The notes: a model not told the origin generated them from the letters alone. 64,000 nucleotides of DNA from Betaproteobacteria bacterium Ga0077532 (GCA_001464895.1 LNEE01000034.1:1-64000), one strand, 5' to 3'; counted from the first letter of the stretch, positions 1-10,280 are shown. A program made the numbers and translations.

Positions 1-6
1 GGCTTC

Positions 7-97
7 TGTAGGAGCGGGCCATGCCCGCGAAAGCGATGGTTCCGGTCGGGGCGTTTCCTTTCATCAACCGCTTTCGCGGCCATGGGCCGCTCCTACA
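7..97. repeat. Bipartite palindromic REP/BIME unit (two inverted arms)
   Basis: tgtaggagcgggccatgcccgcgaaagc ... gctttcgcggccatgggccgctcctaca; same unit at 10281-10640 and 28224-28314; further half copy at 141-197. Confidence 0.85.
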
Positions 98-223
98 GGG
101 GTGGTGGATGCGCATCCGCCGCGGGAGCGGGCTGTGCTTCTGTAGGAGCGGCCCATGGCCGCGAAAGCCTCGGATCCGGTCGATGCGCTTCCTTGCCCGT
201 CGCTCCCGTGCTGCGGCAACGCG

Positions 224-1714
224 TCACCGGAACGCGTCGATCGACACTTCCACGTAGACGAAGTCCGACGGGTCCGACCGGCCGCTCGTCGCGCGTGTGA
301 AGCGCCCGGGCTCGAAGCGCGCATAGCCCAGGTTCATCGCGACATGCCCACCCACCGGGAAACGTACGCGCATGTCGAACTCGTGCCCCAGGTACGTTCC
401 GCTCGCACCGGATGGGTCGCGCAGGCCGGTGGTGTTCCACCGATCGGTGCCGCTCGCGAGCCAGTAGGCGCTCAAGCCTGCGTCGATACGCACCGACGGT
501 AAGGGCGCGAACTCGACGCGCACCTTCGGCGACTGGAGGTTCTCCCATTGGATGTAGTCGTCCGATGAAAGTGGCCGGGCGAACCCGAACAGTCGTTCGA
601 ATCGCTGGTTCGTGTCGTCGGTCGGGTTGCGGTCGCCACTCGCGTAAAGGAAGCTCGCGCTGAAGCGCGGTTTCCATGCGTAGGCCGCCGTGTAGCCGGC
701 GTCGACGATGAGTGCCTGGGCCCTGTGGGTCCGGGGGCCGTCCTCGCCGAATTGCTGCGCGCCACTCACGTCCCAGTCCCATCCGGTCGTGCCCACGACG
801 CCGTACGTCCGCAAGCCCACGGTGTGGATGTCGCGAGTGACGAGCGATGGCGCCCGCGCGCCATCTTGAGCGAGTCGAAGGTAGTAGGGCTGCAGGGTGG
901 CCACGTGCGACCAGCGACGCCAATCGAGAATCACGCCCGTCAGCCATTGGGAGTCCTCGGGCTGGTCGAGATCGGAGGTGAGGCGACGGACGGGCTGCAG
1001 CGCGAGGATGTCGAGTTGCCAGTCGTTGGCGCGTTGGCCTAGCGTGGCGCGCAGGCCATCGAAGTTGTTGGTGGTATTCCGCCACTCGTTGCGTGCCAGC
1101 AACCGACGGTCCATGTACTCGAAGGCCTGTCGGCCCAGCTTGATGCTCAGGGGCCGGTTTTTTCCCAGTGCGTCGGCGAAGTACAACTCCGCGTAGGCCT
1201 GGATGGGTTCGGCGGTATTGACGTCGCGGTCGTCGGGACCGAAACGGCTGCTCGTTCGCCGCGCGTCCTCGATTTCGAGCACGAGGCGAACGGGGTCGAA
1301 GCGTTGCTTGATGCCGAGATACAGGCGCGCGCGCAGCAGAAACGGATCATCCAGAACCTGGGCCGGTCTCCGGAAGTCGTTGTCGCGATACTCGTATCGG
1401 ACGCGATAGTCGAGACCAACGTCCAGCCAATCCAGGCCCTTGAGTGCGTCGATGCCCGTGCGGTCGGCCTGACGCACGTACCGTGGCGGTTGGGATTCCG
1501 GGACGAGGCCATACCCCCGCGGCGTCACGTAGAAGTCCGTGGCGTCCGCGCTCGAGCACCACGCCGCGTGGAAGAACGCGAGTGCCAGCGCCCAGCGGGC
1601 GAAGCCGATACGGTGACTGCGACGCGATTCGACGGGCGAGGGCATTCGGGATGTCGACGGGACGGAGCGGATGGGTTGTCGTTCTTCAGTACGCATGCAG
1701 CGGCGACGCGGCAC
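224..1714 (-). CDS. Alginate-export-like outer membrane porin
   Basis: Signal-like N-term and beta-barrel pattern; DFYVTPRGYGL...YRVRYEYRDNDFRRP...KLGRQAFEYMDRRLL resembles AlgE-type export proteins. Confidence 0.75.
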   Translation of the reverse strand: MPRRRCMRTEERQPIRSVPSTSRMPSPVESRRSHRIGFARWALALAFFHAAWCSSADATDFYVTPRGYGLVPESQPPRYVRQADRTGIDALKGLDWLDVGLDYRVRYEYRDNDFRRPAQVLDDPFLLRARLYLGIKQRFDPVRLVLEIEDARRTSSRFGPDDRDVNTAEPIQAYAELYFADALGKNRPLSIKLGRQAFEYMDRRLLARNEWRNTTNNFDGLRATLGQRANDWQLDILALQPVRRLTSDLDQPEDSQWLTGVILDWRRWSHVATLQPYYLRLAQDGARAPSLVTRDIHTVGLRTYGVVGTTGWDWDVSGAQQFGEDGPRTHRAQALIVDAGYTAAYAWKPRFSASFLYASGDRNPTDDTNQRFERLFGFARPLSSDDYIQWENLQSPKVRVEFAPLPSVRIDAGLSAYWLASGTDRWNTTGLRDPSGASGTYLGHEFDMRVRFPVGGHVAMNLGYARFEPGRFTRATSGRSDPSDFVYVEVSIDAFR

Positions 1715-1785
1715 GGCGGCGATCGGGACATCGGTGCGCCACCCGAGCGGTGCGCCCGACGTGCCTGACGATCCACACAGATCGA

Positions 1786-1807
1786 GTTATATCCAGAATG
1801 ATATAAC
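1786..1807. promoter_or_regulatory. Perfect palindrome GTTATATC-N6-GATATAAC upstream of the porin gene
   Basis: gttatatccagaatgatataac, 8-bp perfect arms, 72 bp upstream of the minus-strand porin start. Confidence 0.55.
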
Positions 1808-1894
1808 GATGCCCGCTTGTCAAACGCGGGCTGCAGGGCTCGTCCCGCTTGCGTGGAATCCGTGGAGCGCCGGACGGGCGTCCGATGAGCGAAG

Positions 1895-2224
1895 TCAGTC
1901 GACGATGAAGAGCTTCGCGCCGCCGGGCGCACGCGAGCGATGCGGCTCGGCGCCGTCGGCCACCTGGTAGCTCATCCCGGGCCGCAGCACGAAGACGCGC
2001 CCGTCGGCGAGTTCGGTCTCGAGCTCGCCTTCGACGCACAACAGGATGTGGCCTTTCTGGCACCAGTGATCGGCCAGGTATCCGGGCGTGTACTCGACCA
2101 TGCGCACGCGGATCGCGCCGAACTGCCGGGTCCGCCAGAAGGCCCGGCCGGTCTCACCCGGATGTTCGGTCTCGGGTACGGACGCCCAGTCGGTCGTACC
2201 GAATGGAATGCCCTGCATCTGCAT
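1895..2224 (-). CDS. DHCW-motif cupin fold protein
   Basis: MQMQGIPFGTTDWASVPETEHPGETG...YLADHWCQKGHILLCVEGELETEL. Confidence 0.85.
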   Translation of the reverse strand: MQMQGIPFGTTDWASVPETEHPGETGRAFWRTRQFGAIRVRMVEYTPGYLADHWCQKGHILLCVEGELETELADGRVFVLRPGMSYQVADGAEPHRSRAPGGAKLFIVD

Positions 2225-2282
2225 GGTTGTGCTCCGTTGGTCGCGCTGCCGTTCGTGGTGATGCCGCCCGGGTCGGCGCCGA

Positions 2283-3139
2283 TCACCAGATCCTGACACG
2301 CTCCTGAGGCGGCACGTAGCCCGCGTCGCCCGGCTGCACGTCGAAGGCCTCGTGCCAGGCGTCCACGTTGCGCATCGGCGCACGTACACGGACCGACGAG
2401 GGCGCGTGCGTGGCGGTGGCGAGCAACTGGCGCGTCAGCTCGTCGCGGGTGACGGCGCGCCACACCTGCGCCCAGCCGTAGAAAACCCGCCGCTCGCCGG
2501 CAAGGTCGTCCAGCACCGGCGCCGGCCTGCCGTCGAGCGATAGCCGGTAGGCGTCGAGCGCGAGAACGATGCCACCGAGGTCGGCGATGTTCTCGCCGAG
2601 CGTCAGGTCGTCCTTCACGTTCGCCCCCGGCAGGACCTCGATCGCCGAGTACTGCGCTGACAGCCTGCCCGCCCGCTTCATGAACTCCGCGGAATCTGCG
2701 GCCGTCCACCAGTCGTGCAGAACGCCGTCGCCGTCGTACTTGCGGCCCTGGTCGTCGAAGCCGTGGTTGATCTCGTGGCCGATCACCGCGCCGATGCCGC
2801 CGAAGTTCACCGCCGCGTCCGCATGCGGGTCGAAGACTGGCGGCAGCAGGATGGCCGCCGGGAACAAGATCACGTTGCGCACCGGGTTGTAGTACGCGTT
2901 GACCTGCTGCGGGTTCATACCGCCATGCGGCGGCGTCGATGCGCCGGTCGAGCTTGGCGAGGTTCCATGCGTAGTTGAAGCGGCCCGCGGCGATCATGTT
3001 GCAGTGGAGGTCGTCGGGCGGGATCGAAGCCCCAGGGCTCGATCTGCGGCGCCATGGACGGCGTGGCGTCGGCCGCGAGTGCTGCGGGCGCGAAGTGGAA
3101 GGAGAGCGCCAGGGCGGCGGAGAGCAGGCGGCGTGGCAT
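2283..3139 (-). pseudogene. M13-family metallopeptidase remnant (large internal deletion plus frameshifts)
   Basis: Signal peptide/N-term frame (3139), PDDLHCNMIAAGRFNYAWNLAKLDRRIDA frame (2997) and MNPQQVNAYYNP...HEINHGFDDQGRKYDGDG...NIADLGG frame (2918) are three different frames; most of the N-terminal domain is absent. Confidence 0.85.
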
Positions 3140-3353
3140 GCGATGGGTCCCGGGGGGGCGAGACGAGGCTACGATGGGCAGAGTTGGCCCCTCGTGTCGG
3201 GAAAATCCCCCGGAGGACCGGATCGCTGCAAAGTCGGCGACTCGAATCCCCGTTTTCGAATGCAGGGTGGGATGGGCGCAAGCTCCGCGAACTTTCCCTC
3301 GGTGCGCGCTCGCGCCCTGCCGACGTGAAAGCCAGAGACCGCTGCGACGCTGC

Positions 3354-4166
3354 TCAGGCTTCCGACACCTCGTCGGTCCACACCCGGAAGCTCGTCAGCG
3401 TGTTCGGGCCGTACGAATTGGAGATCGCCACGTCGGCGGCGTCGCGACCGCGGGCGATGAGCACCCGGCCGATCCGCGGGATGTTGTTGCGCGGGTCGAA
3501 CGTGTACCAGTTTCCGTCGAGGTAGGCCTCGAACCACGCCGCGAAATCCATCGGGCCGTAGGGCGGTGGCATGCCAATCTCGCCGAGGTAGCCGGTGCAG
3601 TACCGGGCCGGAATGTTCATGCAGCGGCAGAACGCGACGGCCAGATGCGTGAAGTCGCGGCACACGCCCACCTGTTCGTTGAGGGCCTCCAGCGCCGTGC
3701 GCGTCATCCGCGCGTTCTCGTAGCCGAACGTGATGTGGCGGTGCACGTAGTCGCAGATCGCCTGGACACGGCCCCAACCCGTCGGGCCATCGCCGAAGAG
3801 CTGCCAGGCCGTGTTCGACAATCGATCGGTCTCGCAGTAGCGGCTGCCGAGGAGGAATTGCAGCGCCTCCTCGGGGAGGTCCGGCACCGGGAGTTGCCGG
3901 GCGCCCGGCACATACGGGTCCGGTATGCCGGAGTCGGTCACCAGGGCGTCGGCCGACACGCGCAGGGTGCCCGTGGGCGCCACGATGCGCGTGCACCAGT
4001 TGCCGAACCCGTCGCGGTAGGACGCCATGGGCACCGGTGGATCGAACCGCAGCTCGTCGCGACCGATGAGATCCGAAACGCGGGTGGAGTGCACGTTGAC
4101 GGTGAAGATCTTGGGCGTCGGACGCGGGCACTCGAAGGACATGTCAAAGCCGACGCGGATGCGCAT
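3354..4166 (-). CDS. Transglutaminase-like cysteine peptidase family protein
   Basis: GVCRDFTHLAVAFCRCMNIPARYCTGYL ... WFEAYLDGNWYTFDPRNN catalytic motifs. Confidence 0.9.
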   Translation of the reverse strand: MRIRVGFDMSFECPRPTPKIFTVNVHSTRVSDLIGRDELRFDPPVPMASYRDGFGNWCTRIVAPTGTLRVSADALVTDSGIPDPYVPGARQLPVPDLPEEALQFLLGSRYCETDRLSNTAWQLFGDGPTGWGRVQAICDYVHRHITFGYENARMTRTALEALNEQVGVCRDFTHLAVAFCRCMNIPARYCTGYLGEIGMPPPYGPMDFAAWFEAYLDGNWYTFDPRNNIPRIGRVLIARGRDAADVAISNSYGPNTLTSFRVWTDEVSEA

Positions 4167-4258
4167 CTTCGTTCTCCGGTTGCAGAGTCCGCCGGCGCTC
4201 TCGTGGAGATCGCGTGCCGGCGGCCAGGATGTCGTGATGCTGGTTCAGGGGCGCGTGC

Positions 4259-4969
4259 TCACGGTTCGCATGCAAGGCGGAGCGCGGTCACCACGTCGGC
4301 GCGCAACGCCGTCCATGGGCGCCCCCCCGCCAGCACGAAACGCTGATTGAGTTCGAGTTCGATCCCGACGTAGGTGGTCGGCGGAAAGAGCCGGCGCAGG
4401 TACGAGGTGAGTCCGTCATCGCGACCCGCATACGGATGGTTGCGACGGACGCGCAGTTCGGGGGCAGTGGCGGCGAAGGCCGTCTTCCATCGGGCGCACA
4501 GGTCCAGTTCGCCTGGACGCCCGGGATCGAAGAGCAGCCCCACATCCGCGCCGCGGGCCCGGCCGTCCAGCTCCGGGGTGAAGCTGTGCGACGACACGTG
4601 AATCACGCGCCTTCCGTCCGCAACGAACTGCCGGACGAGGTCCTCGACCCGGGTCCGATACGGTGTGTAGTGCTGCGCGAGAATCTCCGCGCGGAGTGCC
4701 ACCGGTGCGGTGCGCATCAAGTCCGAGAACAGTCGCCGATGCCCGATCGAGCGGTTGAGGTCGACGACCAGGCGGCTCACGGTCGAGGCGACCAGGGGCG
4801 CTTCGAACGCTTTTCCGAGCGTACGCGCCATCACCAGTGCACCGGCGTCGTAGCCGCGGTGGGAATCCAGCAGCGGTTGTTGCCCTGCGAACAGGACCTG
4901 GCAGGCGGCGGGGATACGGTTGCCGCCGTGCTCGCACGTGATGAGGAAGGCGTCGCGCGGCGTTGCCAT
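4259..4969 (-). CDS. N-formylglutamate amidohydrolase family protein
   Basis: ITCEHGGNRIP...DSHRGYDAGAL...VVDLNRS...VSSHSFTPELDG...RNHPYAGRDDGLTSYLR. Confidence 0.9.
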   Translation of the reverse strand: MATPRDAFLITCEHGGNRIPAACQVLFAGQQPLLDSHRGYDAGALVMARTLGKAFEAPLVASTVSRLVVDLNRSIGHRRLFSDLMRTAPVALRAEILAQHYTPYRTRVEDLVRQFVADGRRVIHVSSHSFTPELDGRARGADVGLLFDPGRPGELDLCARWKTAFAATAPELRVRRNHPYAGRDDGLTSYLRRLFPPTTYVGIELELNQRFVLAGGRPWTALRADVVTALRLACEP

Positions 4970-5698
4970 TCACCAACTCAGTTCCGGCAACAGCCGGAAC
5001 ACCTGACGCGTGCCCTCGATCCACGCGTCGGTGAGGGACGTGAAGTAGGCGTCGCCGTCATCGAAACGGCGGCGCCTCGTCAGCTCGAACCGGTCGCGTT
5101 CGTAGCAGATGAGGTCGATCGGCATCCCCACCGACAGGTTGCTGCGCATCGTCGAATCGAACGACACCAGCACGCACTTCGTCGCATCCGCGAGCTGCGT
5201 GCCGCGGGTGATCACGCGGTCGATGACCGGCTTGCCGTACTTGGTCTCGCCGGTCTGGAAGTACGTGGTCTCGACGCCGGCTTCGATGAAGTTGCCCTCG
5301 GCGTAGATCCGGAAGAGCCGCATCCCTTCGCCGCGAATCTGCCCGCCGACGATGAACGAGGCGTTGAACGACAGGTCGCTCTCCTGCAGGTACTTGCCGT
5401 CGCGCTGTTCGATGTCGCGCATGGCGTCGGCCACCAGCATCGCCACGTCGAACATCGTGCGGGCGCCCAGCAGAGTCTCGGTGACGGGCTCTGCCGCCAT
5501 GCGTTGCCTCAGCACACCGATGACGGCTTGCGTGCCGGCGAGATTGCCCGAACTGAGCAGGGCGATCACGCGGTCGCCGGGCTGTTCGAACACGGTCATC
5601 TTGCAGAACTTGGCGAAGTTGTCGACGCCGGCGTTGGTGCGCGAATCGGAGGCGAGGATCATGCCCTCGTCGAGCAGGACGCCGATGCAGTAAGTCAT
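4970..5698 (-). CDS. Proteasome-type Ntn-hydrolase (Anbu)
   Basis: MTYCIGVLLDEGMILASDSRTNAGVDNFAKFCKMTVFEQPGDRVIALLSSGNLAGTQAV; Anbu-type N-terminus; start taken at 5698. Confidence 0.9.
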   Translation of the reverse strand: MTYCIGVLLDEGMILASDSRTNAGVDNFAKFCKMTVFEQPGDRVIALLSSGNLAGTQAVIGVLRQRMAAEPVTETLLGARTMFDVAMLVADAMRDIEQRDGKYLQESDLSFNASFIVGGQIRGEGMRLFRIYAEGNFIEAGVETTYFQTGETKYGKPVIDRVITRGTQLADATKCVLVSFDSTMRSNLSVGMPIDLICYERDRFELTRRRRFDDGDAYFTSLTDAWIEGTRQVFRLLPELSW

Positions 5699-5965
5699 TC
5701 GGTTCTCGTTGTGCGCGGGAGGTGCGCTTGAGGGCCCGCGCGGGATGTACGTCCGGGTCGATGCGGGCGCGAAGGCGTTCCGCGGGGACGGTGGCACTGC
5801 CGAAGTCAGGCGGTGCCTGCGGGAGGCCGCCGACCGGAAGGCCGACGGCACGGCACGATTGTCAGCGCGCCGGGGTGGCGCTCACCGTTCGATGTCGCAC
5901 AGACGAATCCGGCTTGGGTTGGTGAGTGCGCCAAGGGGCTGCGCCGAAAATCCGACCACCCGCCG

Positions 5966-6553
5966 TCAGAACCGCCAGGAGAACTCGACCATGTGGAAGT
6001 CCACGCCGATGGAGCTGGGACCGTAGGCCCCCCAGTCGGAGTAGTGCATGAACCGATAGCCCACGCCCACGCGCTGGTACAGCGGCACGCTGACGCCGAA
6101 TGTCAGGGCACCTTGCAGTGGCCCACCGAAGTCCTGCTGCGCGAAGCGATGTTCGCTGATGAGCGTCAGCCCCGCGCCGAAGTCCAGCGTGAACCGGCCG
6201 TCCTCGCTGCCGAGCGCGATCAGCGGAATCGCGGAAACGACGAGCGCGGTCTTGTTGGCGCCTTCGAGGATCCCGGCACTCGCCATGAATCGAGTGCCGA
6301 TGCCCCAGCCGGATTCGGTGTACTTCTGCCATGGCAGCCGGAGGGTCGCGACGGCGTCGTACTCCCGGAACGACTCCGGGGCTTCCTTGCCGAGCACTCT
6401 CTTCTCGCCGACCCGGGCGCGGGCACCGACGCTCAGGAGGTCGAGATCCGCGGCGCGGCCGATGTTGGGCAGCAGGCTGCAGGGGGTGAGGATCGCGAGT
6501 GCAAGGCAGACCGCACTCGCGGGGGGAAGGTGGTTGGCATTTCGAGCGCGCAT
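5966..6553 (-). CDS. pagL: Lipid A 3-O-deacylase (PagL family acyloxyacyl hydrolase)
   Basis: C-term GVGYRFMHYSDWGAYGPSSIGVDFHMVEFSWRF with H-x-S and terminal aromatic beta strand. Confidence 0.75.
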   Translation of the reverse strand: MRARNANHLPPASAVCLALAILTPCSLLPNIGRAADLDLLSVGARARVGEKRVLGKEAPESFREYDAVATLRLPWQKYTESGWGIGTRFMASAGILEGANKTALVVSAIPLIALGSEDGRFTLDFGAGLTLISEHRFAQQDFGGPLQGALTFGVSVPLYQRVGVGYRFMHYSDWGAYGPSSIGVDFHMVEFSWRF

Positions 6554-6891
6554 CGCTCGCCTCCGACGCGTGATTGTTCGAGGGCTCCAGACATATGATC
6601 CTCGCCTTCGGTTGCACGAATTGCGACGTGCGACGGCGATTTCAGGCGCGACACCGGAGCGGGTGGAGGCACGGGATACGGCGATGGCCATTCTCGAGTC
6701 GGGGGTGAGGCGGCATAAGCCGCTGATCTCGCGAGACTTCGGACGAAGGCGTTGGAGAGGCGTTCCTCGTCGGGTAAACACGGGGCCTGTTGCACCCTCC
6801 GGATCCGCCTGCGTCCGGATGAAGCGGACAACAACACCTGACCCCGACCGGCAAGCCTGGCCAGGTTGGACACCGCGCCGCTCCGCATGCT

Positions 6892-8127
6892 TCAGCGCGG
6901 CGCCAGCTCTTCCGTGATCCGAAACGAGACGCCCGCGTTCGCCTGCAAACGGCGGAGCAACGTCAGACCCATGGCGGCACCGGGGGTCCACACGCCCCCG
7001 GGGGGCATGCCTGGCGCGGCATCGCGCGCCAGGCAAAGGGCGGCCTCGCTGATGATCTTGGAGGTGGAACCGTAGCCCGGGTCGCGGTCCCCGGTCACGC
7101 TCGCACGCAGCGTGCGGCCGTCAGCCGTCCGGCCGATGAACAGCACCTGGTAGCGGCCCGTCTCGCGCTGTTTCCTTGTCGGGCCCTCGCCGGGTTTCGG
7201 CAGAACGAACCGGCGGATGAGCGCCCGCGTGGGGCCGAAGGTCAGCAGTGCGTTCTGCCACCGCGCGCTACGCGCCAGGGCCCGGGCGCGCTTCTCCCCA
7301 CCCGGGCCATCGCCGGTGAGCATGCGCTCGCTGTAGACGAAGTCGGCGCCCCACGGGTGGCCGAGCAGCGCGTGGGTCCGGTGGACATTCTTGGTGTTGA
7401 TGGGGGCCATCACGAACGGCCCGGTCCATGACTGCGCCAGGTCGTCCCAGGCCGGCGAATCGTCGTCGGCTTGTTGCGGCCCCCGAAAGCCGGGCGTGAG
7501 CGCAAAGGGGTCGGCGAGCGTGCGTGCCAGCGTCGGATCCCGCCCGATCGACTCCAGCGTCGCGAGCAGGCTGGCCGCTGTGCCGCCCGAGAAGCCGCCC
7601 TTCATCTCCTTCACCCTGCCATGCACGCGCACCAGCGGCGCGCCCAGGCGCTGCATCGCCTCGTGCTGCAGGTAGACCACGCCGAGGTCGAACGGAATCG
7701 AATCGAAGCCGCACGAGAACACGATGCGTGCGCCACTGTCCGTCGCGAGCCCCTGCACGCGCGGGATCATCCGCGCCATCCAGCCCGGCTCACCGCAGAG
7801 GTCCACGTAGTCGGTGCCAGCCTGCGCGCAGGCCTCCAGAAGCGGCTCGCCGTGCAACTGGTACGGGCCCACGGTGGTGATCACCACACGGGTCCGGGCC
7901 ACCAGCTGCGCGAGCGCCAGCGCATCGTTCGCGTCGGCCACCAGCGGGGGCAGGGTGGTCGGGATGCCCAGCGCGTCGCGCACCTGGGTCAACTTCTCCA
8001 GGCTGCGTCCGGCGATGGCCCAGGCGACGTTGCGTCCGACGCCACAGGTGTTGTGGAGGTACTCGACCACCAGCCGGCCGGTGAAGCCGGTGGCGCCGAA
8101 CACGATGATGTCGAAGGCTCTGTCCAT
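6892..8127 (-). CDS. Saccharopine dehydrogenase-like / trans-acting enoyl reductase family protein
   Basis: FDIIVFGATGFTGRLVVEYL...GTDYVDLCGEPGWM...VFSCGFDSIPFDLGV. Confidence 0.9.
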   Translation of the reverse strand: MDRAFDIIVFGATGFTGRLVVEYLHNTCGVGRNVAWAIAGRSLEKLTQVRDALGIPTTLPPLVADANDALALAQLVARTRVVITTVGPYQLHGEPLLEACAQAGTDYVDLCGEPGWMARMIPRVQGLATDSGARIVFSCGFDSIPFDLGVVYLQHEAMQRLGAPLVRVHGRVKEMKGGFSGGTAASLLATLESIGRDPTLARTLADPFALTPGFRGPQQADDDSPAWDDLAQSWTGPFVMAPINTKNVHRTHALLGHPWGADFVYSERMLTGDGPGGEKRARALARSARWQNALLTFGPTRALIRRFVLPKPGEGPTRKQRETGRYQVLFIGRTADGRTLRASVTGDRDPGYGSTSKIISEAALCLARDAAPGMPPGGVWTPGAAMGLTLLRRLQANAGVSFRITEELAPR

Positions 8128-8412
8128 GGGGCATGGTCGCAGAAACATGCGGTGAGTTGCGTCCTACACACGCCATGGGGGGCGTCAGCAGGTGTTGCCT
8201 TGGTCGGACCCGGGCCCGCGAACCGTGTCGGGAGGCATTGCCGTCGTAGAGCAGCCGACAGAGGCCTGCACGCGGGAGATACCTTCGAGCGCGGCGTTCG
8301 AGGGACGAGAACTGCCAGCGATGGAATCGTTGGTGGGAAGAATCCACGTGTCGCGTGGGTCCGACCGCGAGGTGTCACGCACCGAAGCGACGCGCGGCCC
8401 CCTTGACCAGGC

Positions 8413-9585
8413 CTACTTCCGCCGACCACGCCCGCGACGCTTGGTCCCAGCCAGCATCTCTTCGATCAGCTCCAGTTCCTCCGCCGTCGGCGCGCTACGG
8501 GACTGGCGCAGCGCGTCCTTCAGTTCCCTCACATCCTGGAACCGCACGAGATCTTCCTCCAGCGAGTCGACGCGCTGGCGGGTCGCTGCCAGATCGCTCT
8601 CGAATGCCCGCACCACGAAGGCCGGGGTCAGCGTCCGTGGTGCATCGTCACCGAGCGTGAGCACGATCGGCATGGTGAGGTCGCGAAGCTCGTCCTCGAG
8701 CCGCTCGAGTTGATCCTGCAAGACCCGGTTGTAGTGCACGAGACGCTCGCGAGCAAGATCGGCCAGCGCGGCGGGGTTGATCTGCTCGATCTTCAATTGC
8801 AGCTCGAGCAGGGCCAGCAGGTCTCGCGCGTCGTAGGCGCGATTCACCTCCTGCATCAGCGCCGTCTTGCGCGCACGCTCGGTCGGATCCAGTTCGCGGT
8901 CGGGGTGGAGTGCGCTCGCCAGCTGCCGGAAGACGGCTCGCAACGATTTGGTGGCGCCCTCTTCGATCTCCGCGATCCTGGCTTCGTTTGCAAGTGCCTT
9001 CGCACTCTTCTTGCGCTGCTGCGCGCGGTTCTCTCTTTCCGCCGCGGCCTGAGCGAACTGCGCCTCGAGAGCTTCGGCCATCGCCTCCGGGGAATCCAAC
9101 GGCACATCCGTCATGTCGACACCGAAGATGTCCTCGGCCACCGACTTGATGAACTCCTCCTCGTCCGCCTGGACCTCTGAGAAGCTGGTGTCGCTGTATG
9201 TGTCGTAGAGCCGGACCAGGTCGTCGTCGTGTTCCTCCGCGATGAGGCTGTCCAGCAGGTCGAGGAGAATCTCCGTCACCCTGGCCCGGTGGGTCTTCTT
9301 GAGGAGGGGGTCCGCCATGTGCCGATCGAGCAGACGGGCCATGTCGATCCGTCTTTCGCGGTAGCGGGCGTAGAGCGGCGCCGCTTGCTCTGCGTACTGC
9401 TTCTCGTGGTCGTCGAGAAAACGCTTCCACTGTACGAGGTCCGCTCGCACGGCCTCGATCTTCGCGATCAGCTTGCGGAACTTCTTCTGTTCCGGCGTGG
9501 CGAGCTTGGACGATGTCGCGGGCTCGAGGGCCTGAACGACCCGGCTGAGTTCTTCGTCGGGGGCAAGGAGCGATGTCTGTTGCAT
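8413..9585 (-). CDS. J-domain (DnaJ-like) protein
   Basis: Coiled-coil rich; LRAVFRQLASALHPDRELDPTERARKTALMQEVNRAYDARDLLALL with HPD motif. Confidence 0.75.
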   Translation of the reverse strand: MQQTSLLAPDEELSRVVQALEPATSSKLATPEQKKFRKLIAKIEAVRADLVQWKRFLDDHEKQYAEQAAPLYARYRERRIDMARLLDRHMADPLLKKTHRARVTEILLDLLDSLIAEEHDDDLVRLYDTYSDTSFSEVQADEEEFIKSVAEDIFGVDMTDVPLDSPEAMAEALEAQFAQAAAERENRAQQRKKSAKALANEARIAEIEEGATKSLRAVFRQLASALHPDRELDPTERARKTALMQEVNRAYDARDLLALLELQLKIEQINPAALADLARERLVHYNRVLQDQLERLEDELRDLTMPIVLTLGDDAPRTLTPAFVVRAFESDLAATRQRVDSLEEDLVRFQDVRELKDALRQSRSAPTAEELELIEEMLAGTKRRGRGRRK

Positions 9586-9773
9586 CGGATTTCCCGCGTT
9601 GGTTCGGTGAGCGGGATTGTCGTGCGAATCCCGACGTTGGCCTGATGCCCTCGCGCCCTGTGGACTCCTCGGGCGTTGATCGGGTCCGGCCCGGTGCGGG
9701 CGCTACGACACCAGACCTGACCCCCGGGACGTGCGGCGGGGGCCGCCGGCCGGTTCGCGACGCGGGCCAGACG

Positions 9774-10151
9774 CTACTGGCGAACCTCGACCGCGTAGAT
9801 CTTCTGCACGATCACCCATCTGCCGTCGGACTTGATCAGATTCAGGTAGTCGTGGAAGTAGCGCGGCGGAATCTGGCACTTCACCTTGACGAAGGCGGTG
9901 GTCGGCCCGGACTGGTCGAGCATGAGAATGGCGTCGTCCCGCGCCAGGCCCTTGGATTGCGCCGACGGGCGCTCTCTCAGAAGCTTCAACCAGGCATCAC
10001 GGGGAAGGATGGAAATCTTGCCGTCCTGGTCCCAGGTGAGCGCGCTGGACTCGTGGAACACGCTGGCGATCTTGTCGGCATTCCCTTCGTAGAGACCGTC
10101 GAAATAGGTCTGGATGGTCTGTTCGATGGCGGCGCGATCGGTGTTGCTCAT
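9774..10151 (-). CDS. NTF2-like / nuclear transport factor 2 family protein
   Basis: RAAIEQTIQTYFDGLYEGNADKIASVFHESS...DGRWVIVQKIY. Confidence 0.85.
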   Translation of the reverse strand: MSNTDRAAIEQTIQTYFDGLYEGNADKIASVFHESSALTWDQDGKISILPRDAWLKLLRERPSAQSKGLARDDAILMLDQSGPTTAFVKVKCQIPPRYFHDYLNLIKSDGRWVIVQKIYAVEVRQ

Positions 10152-10280
10152 GGGCGTTTTCTCGGTGGTCCGGCAGTCAGTAATCGTGCGTCGATCGTAA
10201 TGCACCGCGCGCGGCGGTGCCAGTTCACGGGTTCCGGAGCCGCGGCCCAGGGCCACAGCGGGGGGCGCATCCCCCGCCCC

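Noticed and set aside
3225-3262. tRNA T-arm-like gtcggcgactcgaatccccg
   Set aside because: No matching acceptor, D or anticodon stems and no CCA-compatible end.
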